Part shown: positions 25,779-34,167 of the stretch, piece after piece | Layout: every line of letters starts with the position of its first letter | Position numbering within the stretch: the first letter of the stretch is position 1 | Assembly: GCF_029392895.1 (NCBI RefSeq) | Contig: NZ_CP114200.1 | Coordinates: 773,501 to 837,500, forward strand | Source of the DNA: Streptomyces sp. 71268 | GTDB taxonomy: Bacteria > Actinomycetota > Actinomycetes > Streptomycetales > Streptomycetaceae | Length of the DNA stretch: 64,000 nucleotides | Direction of reading: 5' to 3' | Notes under the pieces: generated by a model | Databases searched by the model: none | Told to the model about the DNA's origin: nothing | Seen by the model: only the letters and a program-made list of their open reading frames with translations | Made by a program: the position numbers and the translations under genes

Positions 25779-26641
25779 CCGGCCCGCTCACCGACGTCCA
25801 CGCCCATCTGTGGCCGGAGGACTACCTCACCCTGCTGGAGGAACACCACCGGCCGGTGTCCCAGACACGTGCGATGAACGCCACCGACCGACCCAGCCAC
25901 CTGGCCACCCGGATCGCCGAGTTGGACACGGCCGGCATCGACCGCCAACTCGTCAGCGCCGCCGCACAGATGCCCGACCTCCCCCAGGCCACGGCCGCCG
26001 CCCATGCCGCCAGGCTGGCCAACGACCGGTGCGCCCAGGCCGTCGCACGCCACCCCGACCGGCTGGGCTTCCTGGCCGTACTCCCCCTGCCGCACCTCGA
26101 CGAGGCGATCGCCGAGGCACGACACGCGCTGGACGTCCTCGGCGCGCACGGCGTGGCGCTGACCTGGCAGACGGGCGACCGCCAGATCACCGAGCACCGC
26201 TTCGACCCGCTCTTCGCCCACCTCGCCGACCAGGGCACCACCGTCCTGCTCCACCCCGGCGGCACCCTGCCCGCGCCCCCCGGCACACCGGAAAGTCTGC
26301 GGTGGACGGCGGGCGCGCTCGCCGAGCAGACCTTCGGTCTCCTGCGCTGGCTGGTCACCGAGCGCCCGCGCCGCTTCCCCCGTCTCACCGCGGTCATCGC
26401 CCGAGCAGGCGGAGCGGTCTGCCTGCTGCCGCCCTCGCTCCTGCCCCAGCCGCTGCCGACACCGGTCAGATTCGACAGCCACACGCAGGGCAACCACGCG
26501 GCCCTGCGCTACGCCGCCGACGCCTACGGCGCCGACCGCATCGACCTGGGCACCGACCACCCCTTCGCCCGGGGCCCCGACCTGGTGGCCGCGGTGAACG
26601 CCTACCGACGGCTGGCCCCGCCCCCGTCGCCCGCCCGTTGA
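25775..26641 (+). CDS. Amidohydrolase family protein (ACMSD-like)
   Basis: A 288-residue metal-dependent TIM-barrel of the amidohydrolase-2 group. TDVHAHLWPEDYLTLLEEHH supplies HxH, GTTVLLHPGG the third histidine, and DRIDLGTDHPFARGP the final aspartate. This is the arrangement of 2-amino-3-carboxymuconate semialdehyde decarboxylase and related non-hydrolytic decarboxylases or hydrolases. It overlaps the upstream gene by 4 nt and is followed 36 nt later by a maleate isomerase-like gene. The set suggests breakdown or modification of a small carboxylic acid. The substrate is unknown. Confidence 0.88.
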   Translation: MTGPLTDVHAHLWPEDYLTLLEEHHRPVSQTRAMNATDRPSHLATRIAELDTAGIDRQLVSAAAQMPDLPQATAAAHAARLANDRCAQAVARHPDRLGFLAVLPLPHLDEAIAEARHALDVLGAHGVALTWQTGDRQITEHRFDPLFAHLADQGTTVLLHPGGTLPAPPGTPESLRWTAGALAEQTFGLLRWLVTERPRRFPRLTAVIARAGGAVCLLPPSLLPQPLPTPVRFDSHTQGNHAALRYAADAYGADRIDLGTDHPFARGPDLVAAVNAYRRLAPPPSPAR

Positions 26642-26677
26642 CCACTGCCCTGAAGCCACTGACCCGAAGGAGGCCGC

Positions 26678-27445
26678 ATGTGGCGACCTGACGGCTGGAA
26701 CACCAAGCGCAGGCTCGGCATCCTCACCCCCGACGTCGACCTGAACCCCGAATCGGAAATCCGAGCCATGGCCCCGGCCGACATCGGCCTACACGCGGCC
26801 CGCGCCCGCTTCGCCGTTGAGGCGCACCCCACCGTGACCATGCCGCTGTCCGCGGTGCGCGCCTTCGCCGCCCCGCCCCACGTTGACGAGGCCGTCGAGC
26901 AGCTCGCCGCGGCGCCGCTGGACACGATCGCCTTCGCCTTCACCAGCACCACCTACCTCCTGGGGGCACAGGGTGACGAGGCGATGCTGCGACGACTGCG
27001 GGAGCGGGCCCACGGAGTGCCGGTCGTGGCGACCGTCACCGCCGCCGTCCAGGCCCTGCGCGCCCTGGGCGCACAACGCCCCTGCCTGATCCACCCGCCG
27101 TGGTTCGACAGCGAGATGGACCGCATGGCCCAGACCTACTACCGCGACGCCGGATTCCAGGTGTCCGGCTCCTCCGTCCTGCACACCGCGCACGAATGGG
27201 CCACGGTCTCCCGTGAGGAGATCCACCGCTGGGCCCTCGCCCACACCCCCGACGCCGCCGACGCCGTCCTCATCGACGGCAACGGCTTCCGCCGCGCGGT
27301 CGGCACCATCGAGCAACTGGAAACCACGCTGCACCGCCCGGTACTGACGGCCAACCAGGTCCTGCTGTGGGCGGCCCTGCGCTCCGCCGACACTGCCGAA
27401 TCCACCGTCACCGGCTACGGCCGCCTGTTCACCACAGACGACTGA
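26678..27445 (+). CDS. Maleate isomerase / arylmalonate decarboxylase-like protein lacking both catalytic cysteines
   Basis: A 255-residue protein of the Asp/Glu racemase superfamily. TKRRLGILTPDVDLNPESEI is the start typical of maleate cis-trans isomerase and arylmalonate decarboxylase. The first catalytic position (usually CTS) reads AFAFTSTTYLLG, and the second (usually SCxxL) reads LIDGNGFRRAVG. By this visual alignment both active-site cysteines are absent; the only cysteine is in RPCLIHP. It either uses other chemistry, binds without catalysis, or my alignment is off. It is the third gene of the operon, with GAAGGAGG before its start. Confidence 0.75.
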   Translation: MWRPDGWNTKRRLGILTPDVDLNPESEIRAMAPADIGLHAARARFAVEAHPTVTMPLSAVRAFAAPPHVDEAVEQLAAAPLDTIAFAFTSTTYLLGAQGDEAMLRRLRERAHGVPVVATVTAAVQALRALGAQRPCLIHPPWFDSEMDRMAQTYYRDAGFQVSGSSVLHTAHEWATVSREEIHRWALAHTPDAADAVLIDGNGFRRAVGTIEQLETTLHRPVLTANQVLLWAALRSADTAESTVTGYGRLFTTDD

Positions 27446-27524
27446 CAGCACAGACGACTGACAGCACCCCGCCGCCCAGACAGTCCCGAGTCAGGGCCGG
27501 CCACCCGGGCGCACCCGCCGTGCC

Positions 27525-28235
27525 TCACTCCGTCTCGGCGAGAACTCGGTCAAGTACCGCCTTCGCCTCCCGGGCCGGTAGGCCCGTTGCCTGGCGCCAG
27601 GTCCTGATCGCCCGCATGCGGTCGCCCGCCCGGGCCTGGGCCACCGCGTGGCGTACGTACCCGGGGTGGCCCGGCAGGCGGGCGGGGAGGGGCCGGCCGC
27701 GGGGGTCGCCTTCACGGCCACTGGGATCGTGGGCGTCCAGGGCGGTGTGCAGGGAGAGCAGGGGGGCGGGAACCTCCGGGGCCATGGCGCGGGTTGCCGC
27801 GAGGTGCCAGCGGAACTCCGGAGGCTGGGAGTTCTCGCCGTCCAGGCCAATCCCCAACAGGCCGGGATCGTCGAAGAGTTGACACAGGTTGTAGAGGACC
27901 TCGTGCTGCATCTCGCGCACCACGTCCGTCAGGTCGTCGGGGTCCACGCCACAGGCCAGCACCCGCTGCAGGGCGGTCGTCTCCGCCGCGTCGTTGGCGG
28001 AGTGCGCGGATCGTGGTGGGCCACCCGGCGAGGGAACCTTTGCCGATGGCCCGTCGCCGGCCATGGAGCCCGCCGCGGGCGACCCACCACGCCACACCTC
28101 CGCGAGCCAGGGCGGAGGGCCGCCACCCGGAGGCCCCTCCTCGGCTACGACCAGGCCCCACAGCGCGTCGAGGAACGCCTCGCGGGCGCGCAGCGGTCAG
28201 TCGTCGTCCGGGGCGGGGGTTGCGCTCTCGACCAT
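27525..28235 (-). pseudogene. Hypothetical protein with C-terminal L7/L12-like domain, interrupted by TGA at codon 13
   Basis: From the ATG at 28235 the frame reads 12 codons (MVESATPAPDDD), meets TGA at 28199-28197, then stays open to 27525 with smooth coding character (REAFLDALWGLVVAEEGPPG, then VLYNLCQLFDDPGLLGIGLD). The TGA may stand where a TGG once stood. Only a GTG at 28097 could restart, losing a likely conserved segment. The end, GDRMRAIRTWRQATGLPARE, resembles the ribosomal L7/L12 C-terminal fold found in many small actinobacterial proteins. Function is unknown. Alternatives are a true gene starting at 28097, read-through, or sequence error. Confidence 0.55.
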
Positions 28236-28324
28236 GGACCCACCCTGTCAGAGGCGGTTGCCGACCCGGCAAGGCACCCTGATACTCACCGCCTTCGTGC
28301 CGACGTCTGTGCCAGGATTCAAGG

Positions 28325-29191
28325 GTGGAGATGACCGACGTCACGCGCGCGATCACGGCTGCGATGTCGGTCGCCGTATCGCTCGACCTGCCAGCCCACG
28401 ACGCGGTCGTCCTCCAGAACTCGAACAAGCTGGCACTGCGGCTGACGCCATGCGACGTCCTTGCCCGGGTCGCTCCGGTGGGACAAGAGGTCGCACAGTT
28501 CGAAGTCGATCTCGCCCAGCGGCTTACCGAGGTCGGGAGCCCGGTGTGTCCCATGGAACCGCGCGCGGGCGCGCGGGTCTACACACGTGATGGTTTCGCG
28601 GTGACCCTGTGGACCTACTACGAACCCGTGACACCCCACACCCCACCAGTCGACTACGCCAAGGCCCTGGAGCAGTTACACGCCGGCATGCGCGGGGTCG
28701 ACGTGCCGAGCCCGAGGTTCACGGACCGGATCGCGGAGGCCACAGAGGTGGTCGCCAGCCGGGAACGCTCGCCGGAACTCACCGACGTGGACCGTACGTT
28801 CCTCAGCGGCAGGCTGGCGAGCCTGCGACGAGCGGTCGACGAACGCAACGCCGTGGAACAACTACTCCACGGCGAGCCGCACCCGGGCAATGTGCTCAGC
28901 ACGGAGAACGGCCCGTTGTTCATCGACCTGGAGACGTGCTGTCGAGGACCCGTCGAGTTCGACCTCGCCCATGTTCCCGAGGCGGTCTGCGCACACTACC
29001 CAGGCGTTGACCAAGGGCTGCTGGACGAGTGCCGGCAGCTCGTGATCGCGATGGTCGCCGCGTGGCGCTGGGAGCTTGGCGACCAGTTTCCGCAGGGGAG
29101 GCGATTCGGAGAGGCATGCCTGCGCGTGCTGCGCGAGGGGCCTCCGTGGCCGACACTCGACACGGTGACCAGGCGGCTGGGTGGTCTGTAG
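28325..29191 (+). CDS. Aminoglycoside phosphotransferase-like (APH) family kinase
   Basis: A 288-residue APH-fold protein. HGEPHPGNVLSTENGPLFID holds the catalytic loop (HGxxHxxN), with glutamate in place of the usual aspartate after HG, and IDLE in place of the DFG-like metal site. Such kinases phosphorylate small hydroxyl compounds, not only antibiotics. CAGGAT (28313-28318) lies 6 nt before the GTG at 28325, favouring a leaderless mRNA; an ATG at 28331 is the alternative. Codon 118 (28676-28678) is TTA, rare in streptomycetes, so translation may depend on bldA. The substrate is unknown. Confidence 0.82.
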   Translation: MEMTDVTRAITAAMSVAVSLDLPAHDAVVLQNSNKLALRLTPCDVLARVAPVGQEVAQFEVDLAQRLTEVGSPVCPMEPRAGARVYTRDGFAVTLWTYYEPVTPHTPPVDYAKALEQLHAGMRGVDVPSPRFTDRIAEATEVVASRERSPELTDVDRTFLSGRLASLRRAVDERNAVEQLLHGEPHPGNVLSTENGPLFIDLETCCRGPVEFDLAHVPEAVCAHYPGVDQGLLDECRQLVIAMVAAWRWELGDQFPQGRRFGEACLRVLREGPPWPTLDTVTRRLGGL

Positions 29192-29438
29192 GAGGCGCCG
29201 CTGACACCGTCGCACCCCATGGGCGCCCGCCCCACCGCCACCCCGCGTCATGGAACCGGCGCCAACAGCCGTGACAACTCGTGGCACTCTTAGGGGACTT
29301 GACCAGGCCGTGCCAACCAGCACGGCCAGGCCGCTGGACGGCCCAGGACGAGTCACGCAACCCGGCGGGCGCCACGACTGCCGTGGGTCGGCACACCGAC
29401 CGAGGCACCGCAGGAGTTCGTCGCTAGGCTCCGGCACC

Positions 29439-29990
29439 ATGACCAGTGATCCCGGGTTCACCTGCGCGTGCTGCGGGGCCCACCACCCTGAGCTGCCGAC
29501 GAACTACACGTCCGAGGCCCCCGGCGCGTGGGACCCAGCCTTCGCCGACGCCGACGACTGCTTGCTCACCACGGATCAGTGCGTGATCCGTGGTGAGCAC
29601 TACTTCGTCAAGGGGTTGATCGAGATACCGATCATCGGCAGCGACGAGGTGTTCTCCTGGGGCGTCTGGGTCTCCCTCAGTCAGGAGAGCTTCTCCCGGG
29701 TGTCGGAGCTGTGGGACAGGCCCGGCCGAGAGGCCGAGAAGCCGTACTTCGGCTGGCTCACCACCGATCTTCCGGTCTACCCGACGACGACGCTCAACCT
29801 GAAGACGCACGTCCATACCCGTCCGGTCGGCGAACGCCCCTTCGTCGAGCTGGAGCCCACCGAGCATCCCCTCGCCGTAGAGCAGCGCGCAGGAATCAGC
29901 CTGGAGCGTGTGCGGGAGATCGCCTCGGCCGTGCTCCACACCGGAGAAACCGTGCCCACGCCGCTGACGGCCGGCGGCAGTAGTGGCTGA
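29439..29990 (+). CDS. DUF2199 domain protein
   Basis: A 183-residue protein matching DUF2199. It starts with a CxxC pair and nearby histidines (FTCACCGAHHPELP), and continues with CVIRGEHYFVKGLIEIPI and FSWGVWVSLSQESFSRVSEL, the family core. The CxxC could bind zinc. TAGGCT (29425-29430) ends 8 nt before the ATG with no ribosome-binding sequence, so the transcript is probably leaderless. Members are soluble and have no known function. No operon partner is apparent. Confidence 0.85.
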   Translation: MTSDPGFTCACCGAHHPELPTNYTSEAPGAWDPAFADADDCLLTTDQCVIRGEHYFVKGLIEIPIIGSDEVFSWGVWVSLSQESFSRVSELWDRPGREAEKPYFGWLTTDLPVYPTTTLNLKTHVHTRPVGERPFVELEPTEHPLAVEQRAGISLERVREIASAVLHTGETVPTPLTAGGSSG

Positions 29991-30175
29991 CCAGTCCGCA
30001 TCGCCCGCCCTGGTCGCACCCGCCGGCCTGAGCCGCGGGGCCCAGCGGTTCATCGAGACGGAGTCTCCACGGGGCTGACCCGTGACGAACAAGTATGCGT
30101 ACCTACTGCGGCCCGAGGCGCCAGCGTCTGCCTTGGCCCGAACCACCAGCCGCGACCGCGTTCACGACCGCAGAC

Positions 30176-30181
30176 TAGGGT
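30176..30181 (+). promoter_or_regulatory. -10 box of the LAL regulator, leaderless
   Basis: TAGGGT ends 6 nt before the ATG at 30188 and no Shine-Dalgarno sequence intervenes. The same geometry occurs at several other genes in the window. Confidence 0.5.
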
Positions 30182-30187
30182 GCCCGC

Positions 30188-32914
30188 ATGTTGCTGGTGG
30201 GAAGGGACGTCGAGCAGGCGCGGGTTCAGCGCCTGCTGGCGGAGGCGCGTGACGGGCGTAGCGGGGCGCTGGGGTTGCGGGGCGCGCCGGGGATCGGGAA
30301 GTCGGTTCTGCTCGACCACGCCGTGTCGATCGCCGAGGCCGAGGGCATGCGCGTGGTGCGCGGGGCCGGGGTCGAGTCCGATCACGAGCTGGCCTACGGC
30401 GGCCTGCACCAACTCCTGTTTCCCCACCTGGATCGGTTGGACGCCCTGCCCGCTCCCCAGGCGACGGCGCTGCGTCGCGCGTTCGGCCTGGCTGAGGGAG
30501 ACGACGCCAGCCGGTTCCTGATCTCCGCCGGCACCCTGTCGTTGCTCGCCGATCTGGCCGAGGACTCCCCGCTGCTGTGCGTGGTCGACGACCTGCAGTG
30601 GCTCGACCAGGGGTCCGTGGAGGCACTGTTGTTCGCGGCCCGGCGCTTCGTGGCCGACCCGATCGCGGTGCTGTTCGCGGTGCGCGACACGGCGGTGCCG
30701 GCCGTGGTCGCGGGGGTCGAGGTCGTGGACCTGTCCGGCCTCGCCGCGCCCGAGGCCGCCCGGCTGCTGGACGGCCACGCGCCGGAGCTCGCCGAACGGG
30801 TGCGGAGCAGGGTTCTCGCGGAGTCCGGCGGCAATCCCCTGGCGATCATCGAACTCGGGTCGTCGCGGCTCGCGGCCCCCGACGTGGACGAGTTGGACCC
30901 GGCCGAGCAGGTCGGCCCATTGCCGGTGACCCGCCGCGTACAGGAGGCGTTCCGCCACCAGATCGTGGAACTCCCCGGCCCCACCCAACGCGCCCTCCTG
31001 GTGGCGGCGGCCGACACGGCGGCGCCGCTGGCGACGATCCTGCACGTGATCGAATCCCTCGGTGGCGCCGCCGACGACCTGGCGCCCGCCGAACATGACC
31101 GGCTGGTCCGGATCGACAGCCGGATAACCTTCCGTCACCCCCTGGTACGCGCTGCCGCCTACCAGGACGCGCCGCTGCACCGGCGGATGGAGGTCCATCG
31201 CGCGTACGCCGAGGCGCTGCGCGCGGACGCCGATGCCGACCGTCGGGCCTGGCACCTCGCCGCCGCCACCACCCGGCCCGACGAGGCGGTGGCCGCCGAA
31301 CTCCAGGGCGTGGCGGAGCGGGCCTGGCACCGGGGCGGCGCGATGGCGGTGTGCGCCGCCTACGAACGCGCCGGTCGGCTCAGTGCCGACCGGGAGCTGA
31401 AGGCCCGGCGTATCGCCCGGGCCAGCCAGGCAGCGTTCGACGCGGGCAAGGCCGACCGCGCCGCCCGGCTGGCGGCCGAAGCGCTCGCGCTCACCACCGA
31501 CACCGGCGTCCGGACCGATGCCATCTACACCCGTGGCGCCGTGGAGTACGAGCGCACCTCGCCACGGGCCGACGCGGAGCTGACGCTTGAGGCCGCCGCA
31601 CTGGTACGTGACAGCGATCCGGAGCGCGCCGCGCTCACGCTCTACGAGGCCGCGCACGCCGCCCGGCACGGGGCGGCGCACGACCTCGTGCGGCGCGCGG
31701 CGGACCTGATGCGCGGGTTCACCCCGCCCGAGCACTGGGCACCCGTGGTCGCCGCCCTCCAGGGGTGGGCGGAGCTTTTCGCCGGCCGTCCGGAGCTGGC
31801 CGTCGGCCCGATGCGCGATCTCCACACCGCCACACCCGGTGGCGGGCACGACCTGATGCGTCGTATCACCGCCGGCTTCGGCGGGCTCATGATCGCCGAC
31901 GATGACAACGTCGTCGCCGAGACCGAGGACATGCTGGCCGTGGTGCGGGCTTCCGGGGCGTTGGGGTGGGTCCCGTACACCCTGAACGTGCTCGCCGTGG
32001 CACGGCTGCTGCGCGGCGAGTTCGCGGACGCCCGCGCGTGTGTGGCCGAAGGTGTCGCCGTGAGCGACGAACTCGGGAACACGACCGAGCGCCTGGCCCA
32101 CCGGTCGGTGGAGGTGTGGTTGCGCGCCGTGTCGGGTGACGAGGCGGGCTGCCGGGCTCTCGCCGACGAGGTGCTCCCCCGGGCCCGGGCCCGGCACCGG
32201 GTCAACGCCGAGGTCGGGGACTGGGGCCTGGGGATGCTCGACCTTTCCGCCCGGCGGTTCGGGGACGCGTTCGACAGGCTTGACCTCGTGTGCCGGGGGC
32301 CGGCGAGCCGCGATCTCCTGGTACGGGCGGTGCCGGACCTGGTGGAGGCGGCCGTACGCGGGGGCGTGCCGGATCGCGCCCACGGGCCGCTGGCGGCTTT
32401 CCGGTACTGGGCCGAGCACGTCGACCGTCCGGTCGCCACCGGGCTCGTCCTGCGGTGCCGGGCCCTGCTGGCCGACGACGGCGACGCCGAGGCACTGTAC
32501 GCCGGGGCGCTGCGGCTCCACGAGCGGCACGGCGGCCCGTACGAGCACGCCCGTACCCAGCTCGTCTACGGCGAGTGGCTGCGGCGCCGTCGCCGTCGTG
32601 CCGAGGCCCGCGGCCATCTCGCGGCGGCGGTCTCCGCGTTCGAGCGCCTCGGCGCGCGGCTCTGGGCCGAGCGTGCGCGCGGCGAGCTGGCCGCCTTCGG
32701 CGAGCGGAGCGAGGAGCCTCGGGGTGGCGGCCCGCTCACGCTGTTGACCCCGCAGGAGCTGCAGGTCGTACGGCTGGCCGCCAGCGGTCACACCAACAAG
32801 GAGATCGCCGCCCAGCTCTTCCTCAGCCCACGAACCGTCGGCCACCACCTCTACAAGGCGTACCCGAAGCTCGGCGTCACCGGGCGTGCCGAGCTGGCCC
32901 ACCTCGTCCGGTGA
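30188..32914 (+). CDS. Large ATP-binding LuxR-type regulator (LAL)
   Basis: A 908-residue LAL regulator. The N-terminal ATPase has Walker A GAPGIGKS (about residues 36-43) and Walker B LLCVVDDLQWLD (about 129-140). The long middle is helical and TPR-like. The C-terminal LuxR helix-turn-helix is LTPQELQVVRLAASGHTNKE, then IAAQLFLSPRTVGHHL. LAL proteins activate catabolic or antibiotic genes using ATP-dependent signalling. A YciI-like gene follows 128 nt later, possibly a target. It is not adjacent to the biosynthetic cluster, so a link is not supported. Confidence 0.93.
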   Translation: MLLVGRDVEQARVQRLLAEARDGRSGALGLRGAPGIGKSVLLDHAVSIAEAEGMRVVRGAGVESDHELAYGGLHQLLFPHLDRLDALPAPQATALRRAFGLAEGDDASRFLISAGTLSLLADLAEDSPLLCVVDDLQWLDQGSVEALLFAARRFVADPIAVLFAVRDTAVPAVVAGVEVVDLSGLAAPEAARLLDGHAPELAERVRSRVLAESGGNPLAIIELGSSRLAAPDVDELDPAEQVGPLPVTRRVQEAFRHQIVELPGPTQRALLVAAADTAAPLATILHVIESLGGAADDLAPAEHDRLVRIDSRITFRHPLVRAAAYQDAPLHRRMEVHRAYAEALRADADADRRAWHLAAATTRPDEAVAAELQGVAERAWHRGGAMAVCAAYERAGRLSADRELKARRIARASQAAFDAGKADRAARLAAEALALTTDTGVRTDAIYTRGAVEYERTSPRADAELTLEAAALVRDSDPERAALTLYEAAHAARHGAAHDLVRRAADLMRGFTPPEHWAPVVAALQGWAELFAGRPELAVGPMRDLHTATPGGGHDLMRRITAGFGGLMIADDDNVVAETEDMLAVVRASGALGWVPYTLNVLAVARLLRGEFADARACVAEGVAVSDELGNTTERLAHRSVEVWLRAVSGDEAGCRALADEVLPRARARHRVNAEVGDWGLGMLDLSARRFGDAFDRLDLVCRGPASRDLLVRAVPDLVEAAVRGGVPDRAHGPLAAFRYWAEHVDRPVATGLVLRCRALLADDGDAEALYAGALRLHERHGGPYEHARTQLVYGEWLRRRRRRAEARGHLAAAVSAFERLGARLWAERARGELAAFGERSEEPRGGGPLTLLTPQELQVVRLAASGHTNKEIAAQLFLSPRTVGHHLYKAYPKLGVTGRAELAHLVR

Positions 32915-33042
32915 CCGACGCCGGTCGTCGGTTCCCCGGACACCAGTCACGATGACTGATACGTCAGCGGTACGCCCCGCCTAGCGTTGCGGTCATCAAG
33001 GCGGCGGCCGTCGGCCGTGGGCCCTACGACGAGGAGACGAGC

Positions 33043-33411
33043 ATGACGAAGTACTTCCTGAGCCTCCCGCACGACTCCGCCGAGGAGCCGACGATGGAGT
33101 CCATGGACCCGGCGGAGCTGCAGGAGATCATGGCCGCGGTCGGTGCGTTCAACACCGCCATCGAGGAGGCGGGCGCGTTCGTGACCGCCGGGGGGCTGCA
33201 GCCGCCGTCGAGCGCGACCACGGTGGACTATTCCGGAGACAGCCCCGTCCTCACACCGGGTCCGTTCGTCGAGGCCGATGAGTACCTCGGTGGCTTCTGG
33301 ATCATCGAGGCCGAGAACGACGATGTCGCGATCGAATGGGCCAAGCAGGCCTCGCGGGCGCTGCGCAGCAGGGTCGAGGTGCGGGCCCTCCAGGAGGAAC
33401 CCGGCGCCTGA
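33043..33411 (+). CDS. YCII-related protein
   Basis: A 122-residue protein of the YciI/DGPF group. MTKYFLSLPHDSAEEP is the first strand, VTAGGLQPPSSATTVDY the middle, then GPFVEADEYLGGFWIIEAEN, the conserved DGPF-like block, and DDVAIEWAKQ. These small ferredoxin-like proteins are often encoded next to ECF sigma or LuxR regulators and have unknown activity. GAGGAGACGAGC precedes the ATG. A CTGA-TACG-TCAG inverted repeat near 32954 lies upstream and could be an operator. It follows the LAL regulator. Confidence 0.85.
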   Translation: MTKYFLSLPHDSAEEPTMESMDPAELQEIMAAVGAFNTAIEEAGAFVTAGGLQPPSSATTVDYSGDSPVLTPGPFVEADEYLGGFWIIEAENDDVAIEWAKQASRALRSRVEVRALQEEPGA

Positions 33412-33485
33412 GCCTCCGCGACCTGCGTGACCCACCTGCCCCGGCGCTTAGGCGGACCGAGCGGCGTTGATTAGAATCGCTTCCC

Positions 33486-33845
33486 ATGTCGAAGCCTGAC
33501 GAACTGCTTGTCGATGTCGCGGCCTTGGTGGAGTCCGAGCGCAGCAACCAGATGACTCTGACCGTGGTCACCGGTGGTGCTGTCATCACGGGTCGACTGG
33601 CTCCCGAAGCTGTCTGGAGGCAGCGGGTGTCCGAGGTCCTGGCGGACTCGGCCCAGCTCAGTGAGTTCTCCACCGCCTTCACCGCTACGGGTGGTGAGAA
33701 GAAGACGCCCACGCACCTGCATTTCCATGTGGCACGGATTCTGCAGGGCACGGTGGGCATCCCGGAGACGGGTGGGATGTACCGCGTGGCGATCGAAGAC
33801 GTCAGCGCTTGGACCGTGGGCGACTTCAGCTACTCCGACCAGTGA
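33486..33845 (+). CDS. Small hypothetical protein, possibly GvpU-like
   Basis: A 119-residue soluble protein. The order of its blocks, MTLTVVTGGAVITGRLAPEA, then THLHFHVARILQG and a final GMYRVAIEDVSAWTVGDF, resembles the gas-vesicle accessory protein GvpU as I remember it. No other gvp gene is in the window, and the match is weak by eye. TAGAAT (33472-33477) ends 8 nt before the ATG, giving a probable leaderless mRNA. A strong terminator follows. If not GvpU-like, it is of unknown function. Confidence 0.6.
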   Translation: MSKPDELLVDVAALVESERSNQMTLTVVTGGAVITGRLAPEAVWRQRVSEVLADSAQLSEFSTAFTATGGEKKTPTHLHFHVARILQGTVGIPETGGMYRVAIEDVSAWTVGDFSYSDQ

Positions 33846-33882
33846 ACACAACGCCGCGCTGACGCACCACGCGGCAACGGGA

Positions 33883-33918
33883 CGAGGGTCCGACCGGCAT
33901 CCGCCGGTCGGACCCTCG
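33883..33918 (+). terminator. Terminator after the GvpU-like gene
   Basis: Perfect 16-bp arms (33883-33898 and 33903-33918) with a 4-nt loop, 38 nt after the stop codon. The remaining 250 nt to the helicase gene hold no convincing gene. Confidence 0.75.
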
Positions 33919-34167
33919 CCGTTGGGCCGGGGCGAGGGCGTCCCGCGCGGTGCCCTGGCCATCGACGACCGGCTGTGCGGCCAGCCGGCGGCCCGGCACC
34001 GCGTGCTCGGCTTCGGCGCTCGTGGACACGGCGGAGGGACTGGGCGGCTTACCGCCGTCGAGGATGTCGCGCAGTTGGACCCGGTCCGTGTACGTGGGAC
34101 TGTCACGGACCGCGGTGAGCTGGCCCAGGGTGAGCAGTGGTGGGTCAGTTTCCCGGTCACGAGGTCT

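Noticed and set aside
30050..32950. 966-codon minus-strand frame opposite the LAL regulator
   Set aside because: The plus strand has a complete LAL protein with Walker and LuxR motifs; the antisense translation shows no motif.
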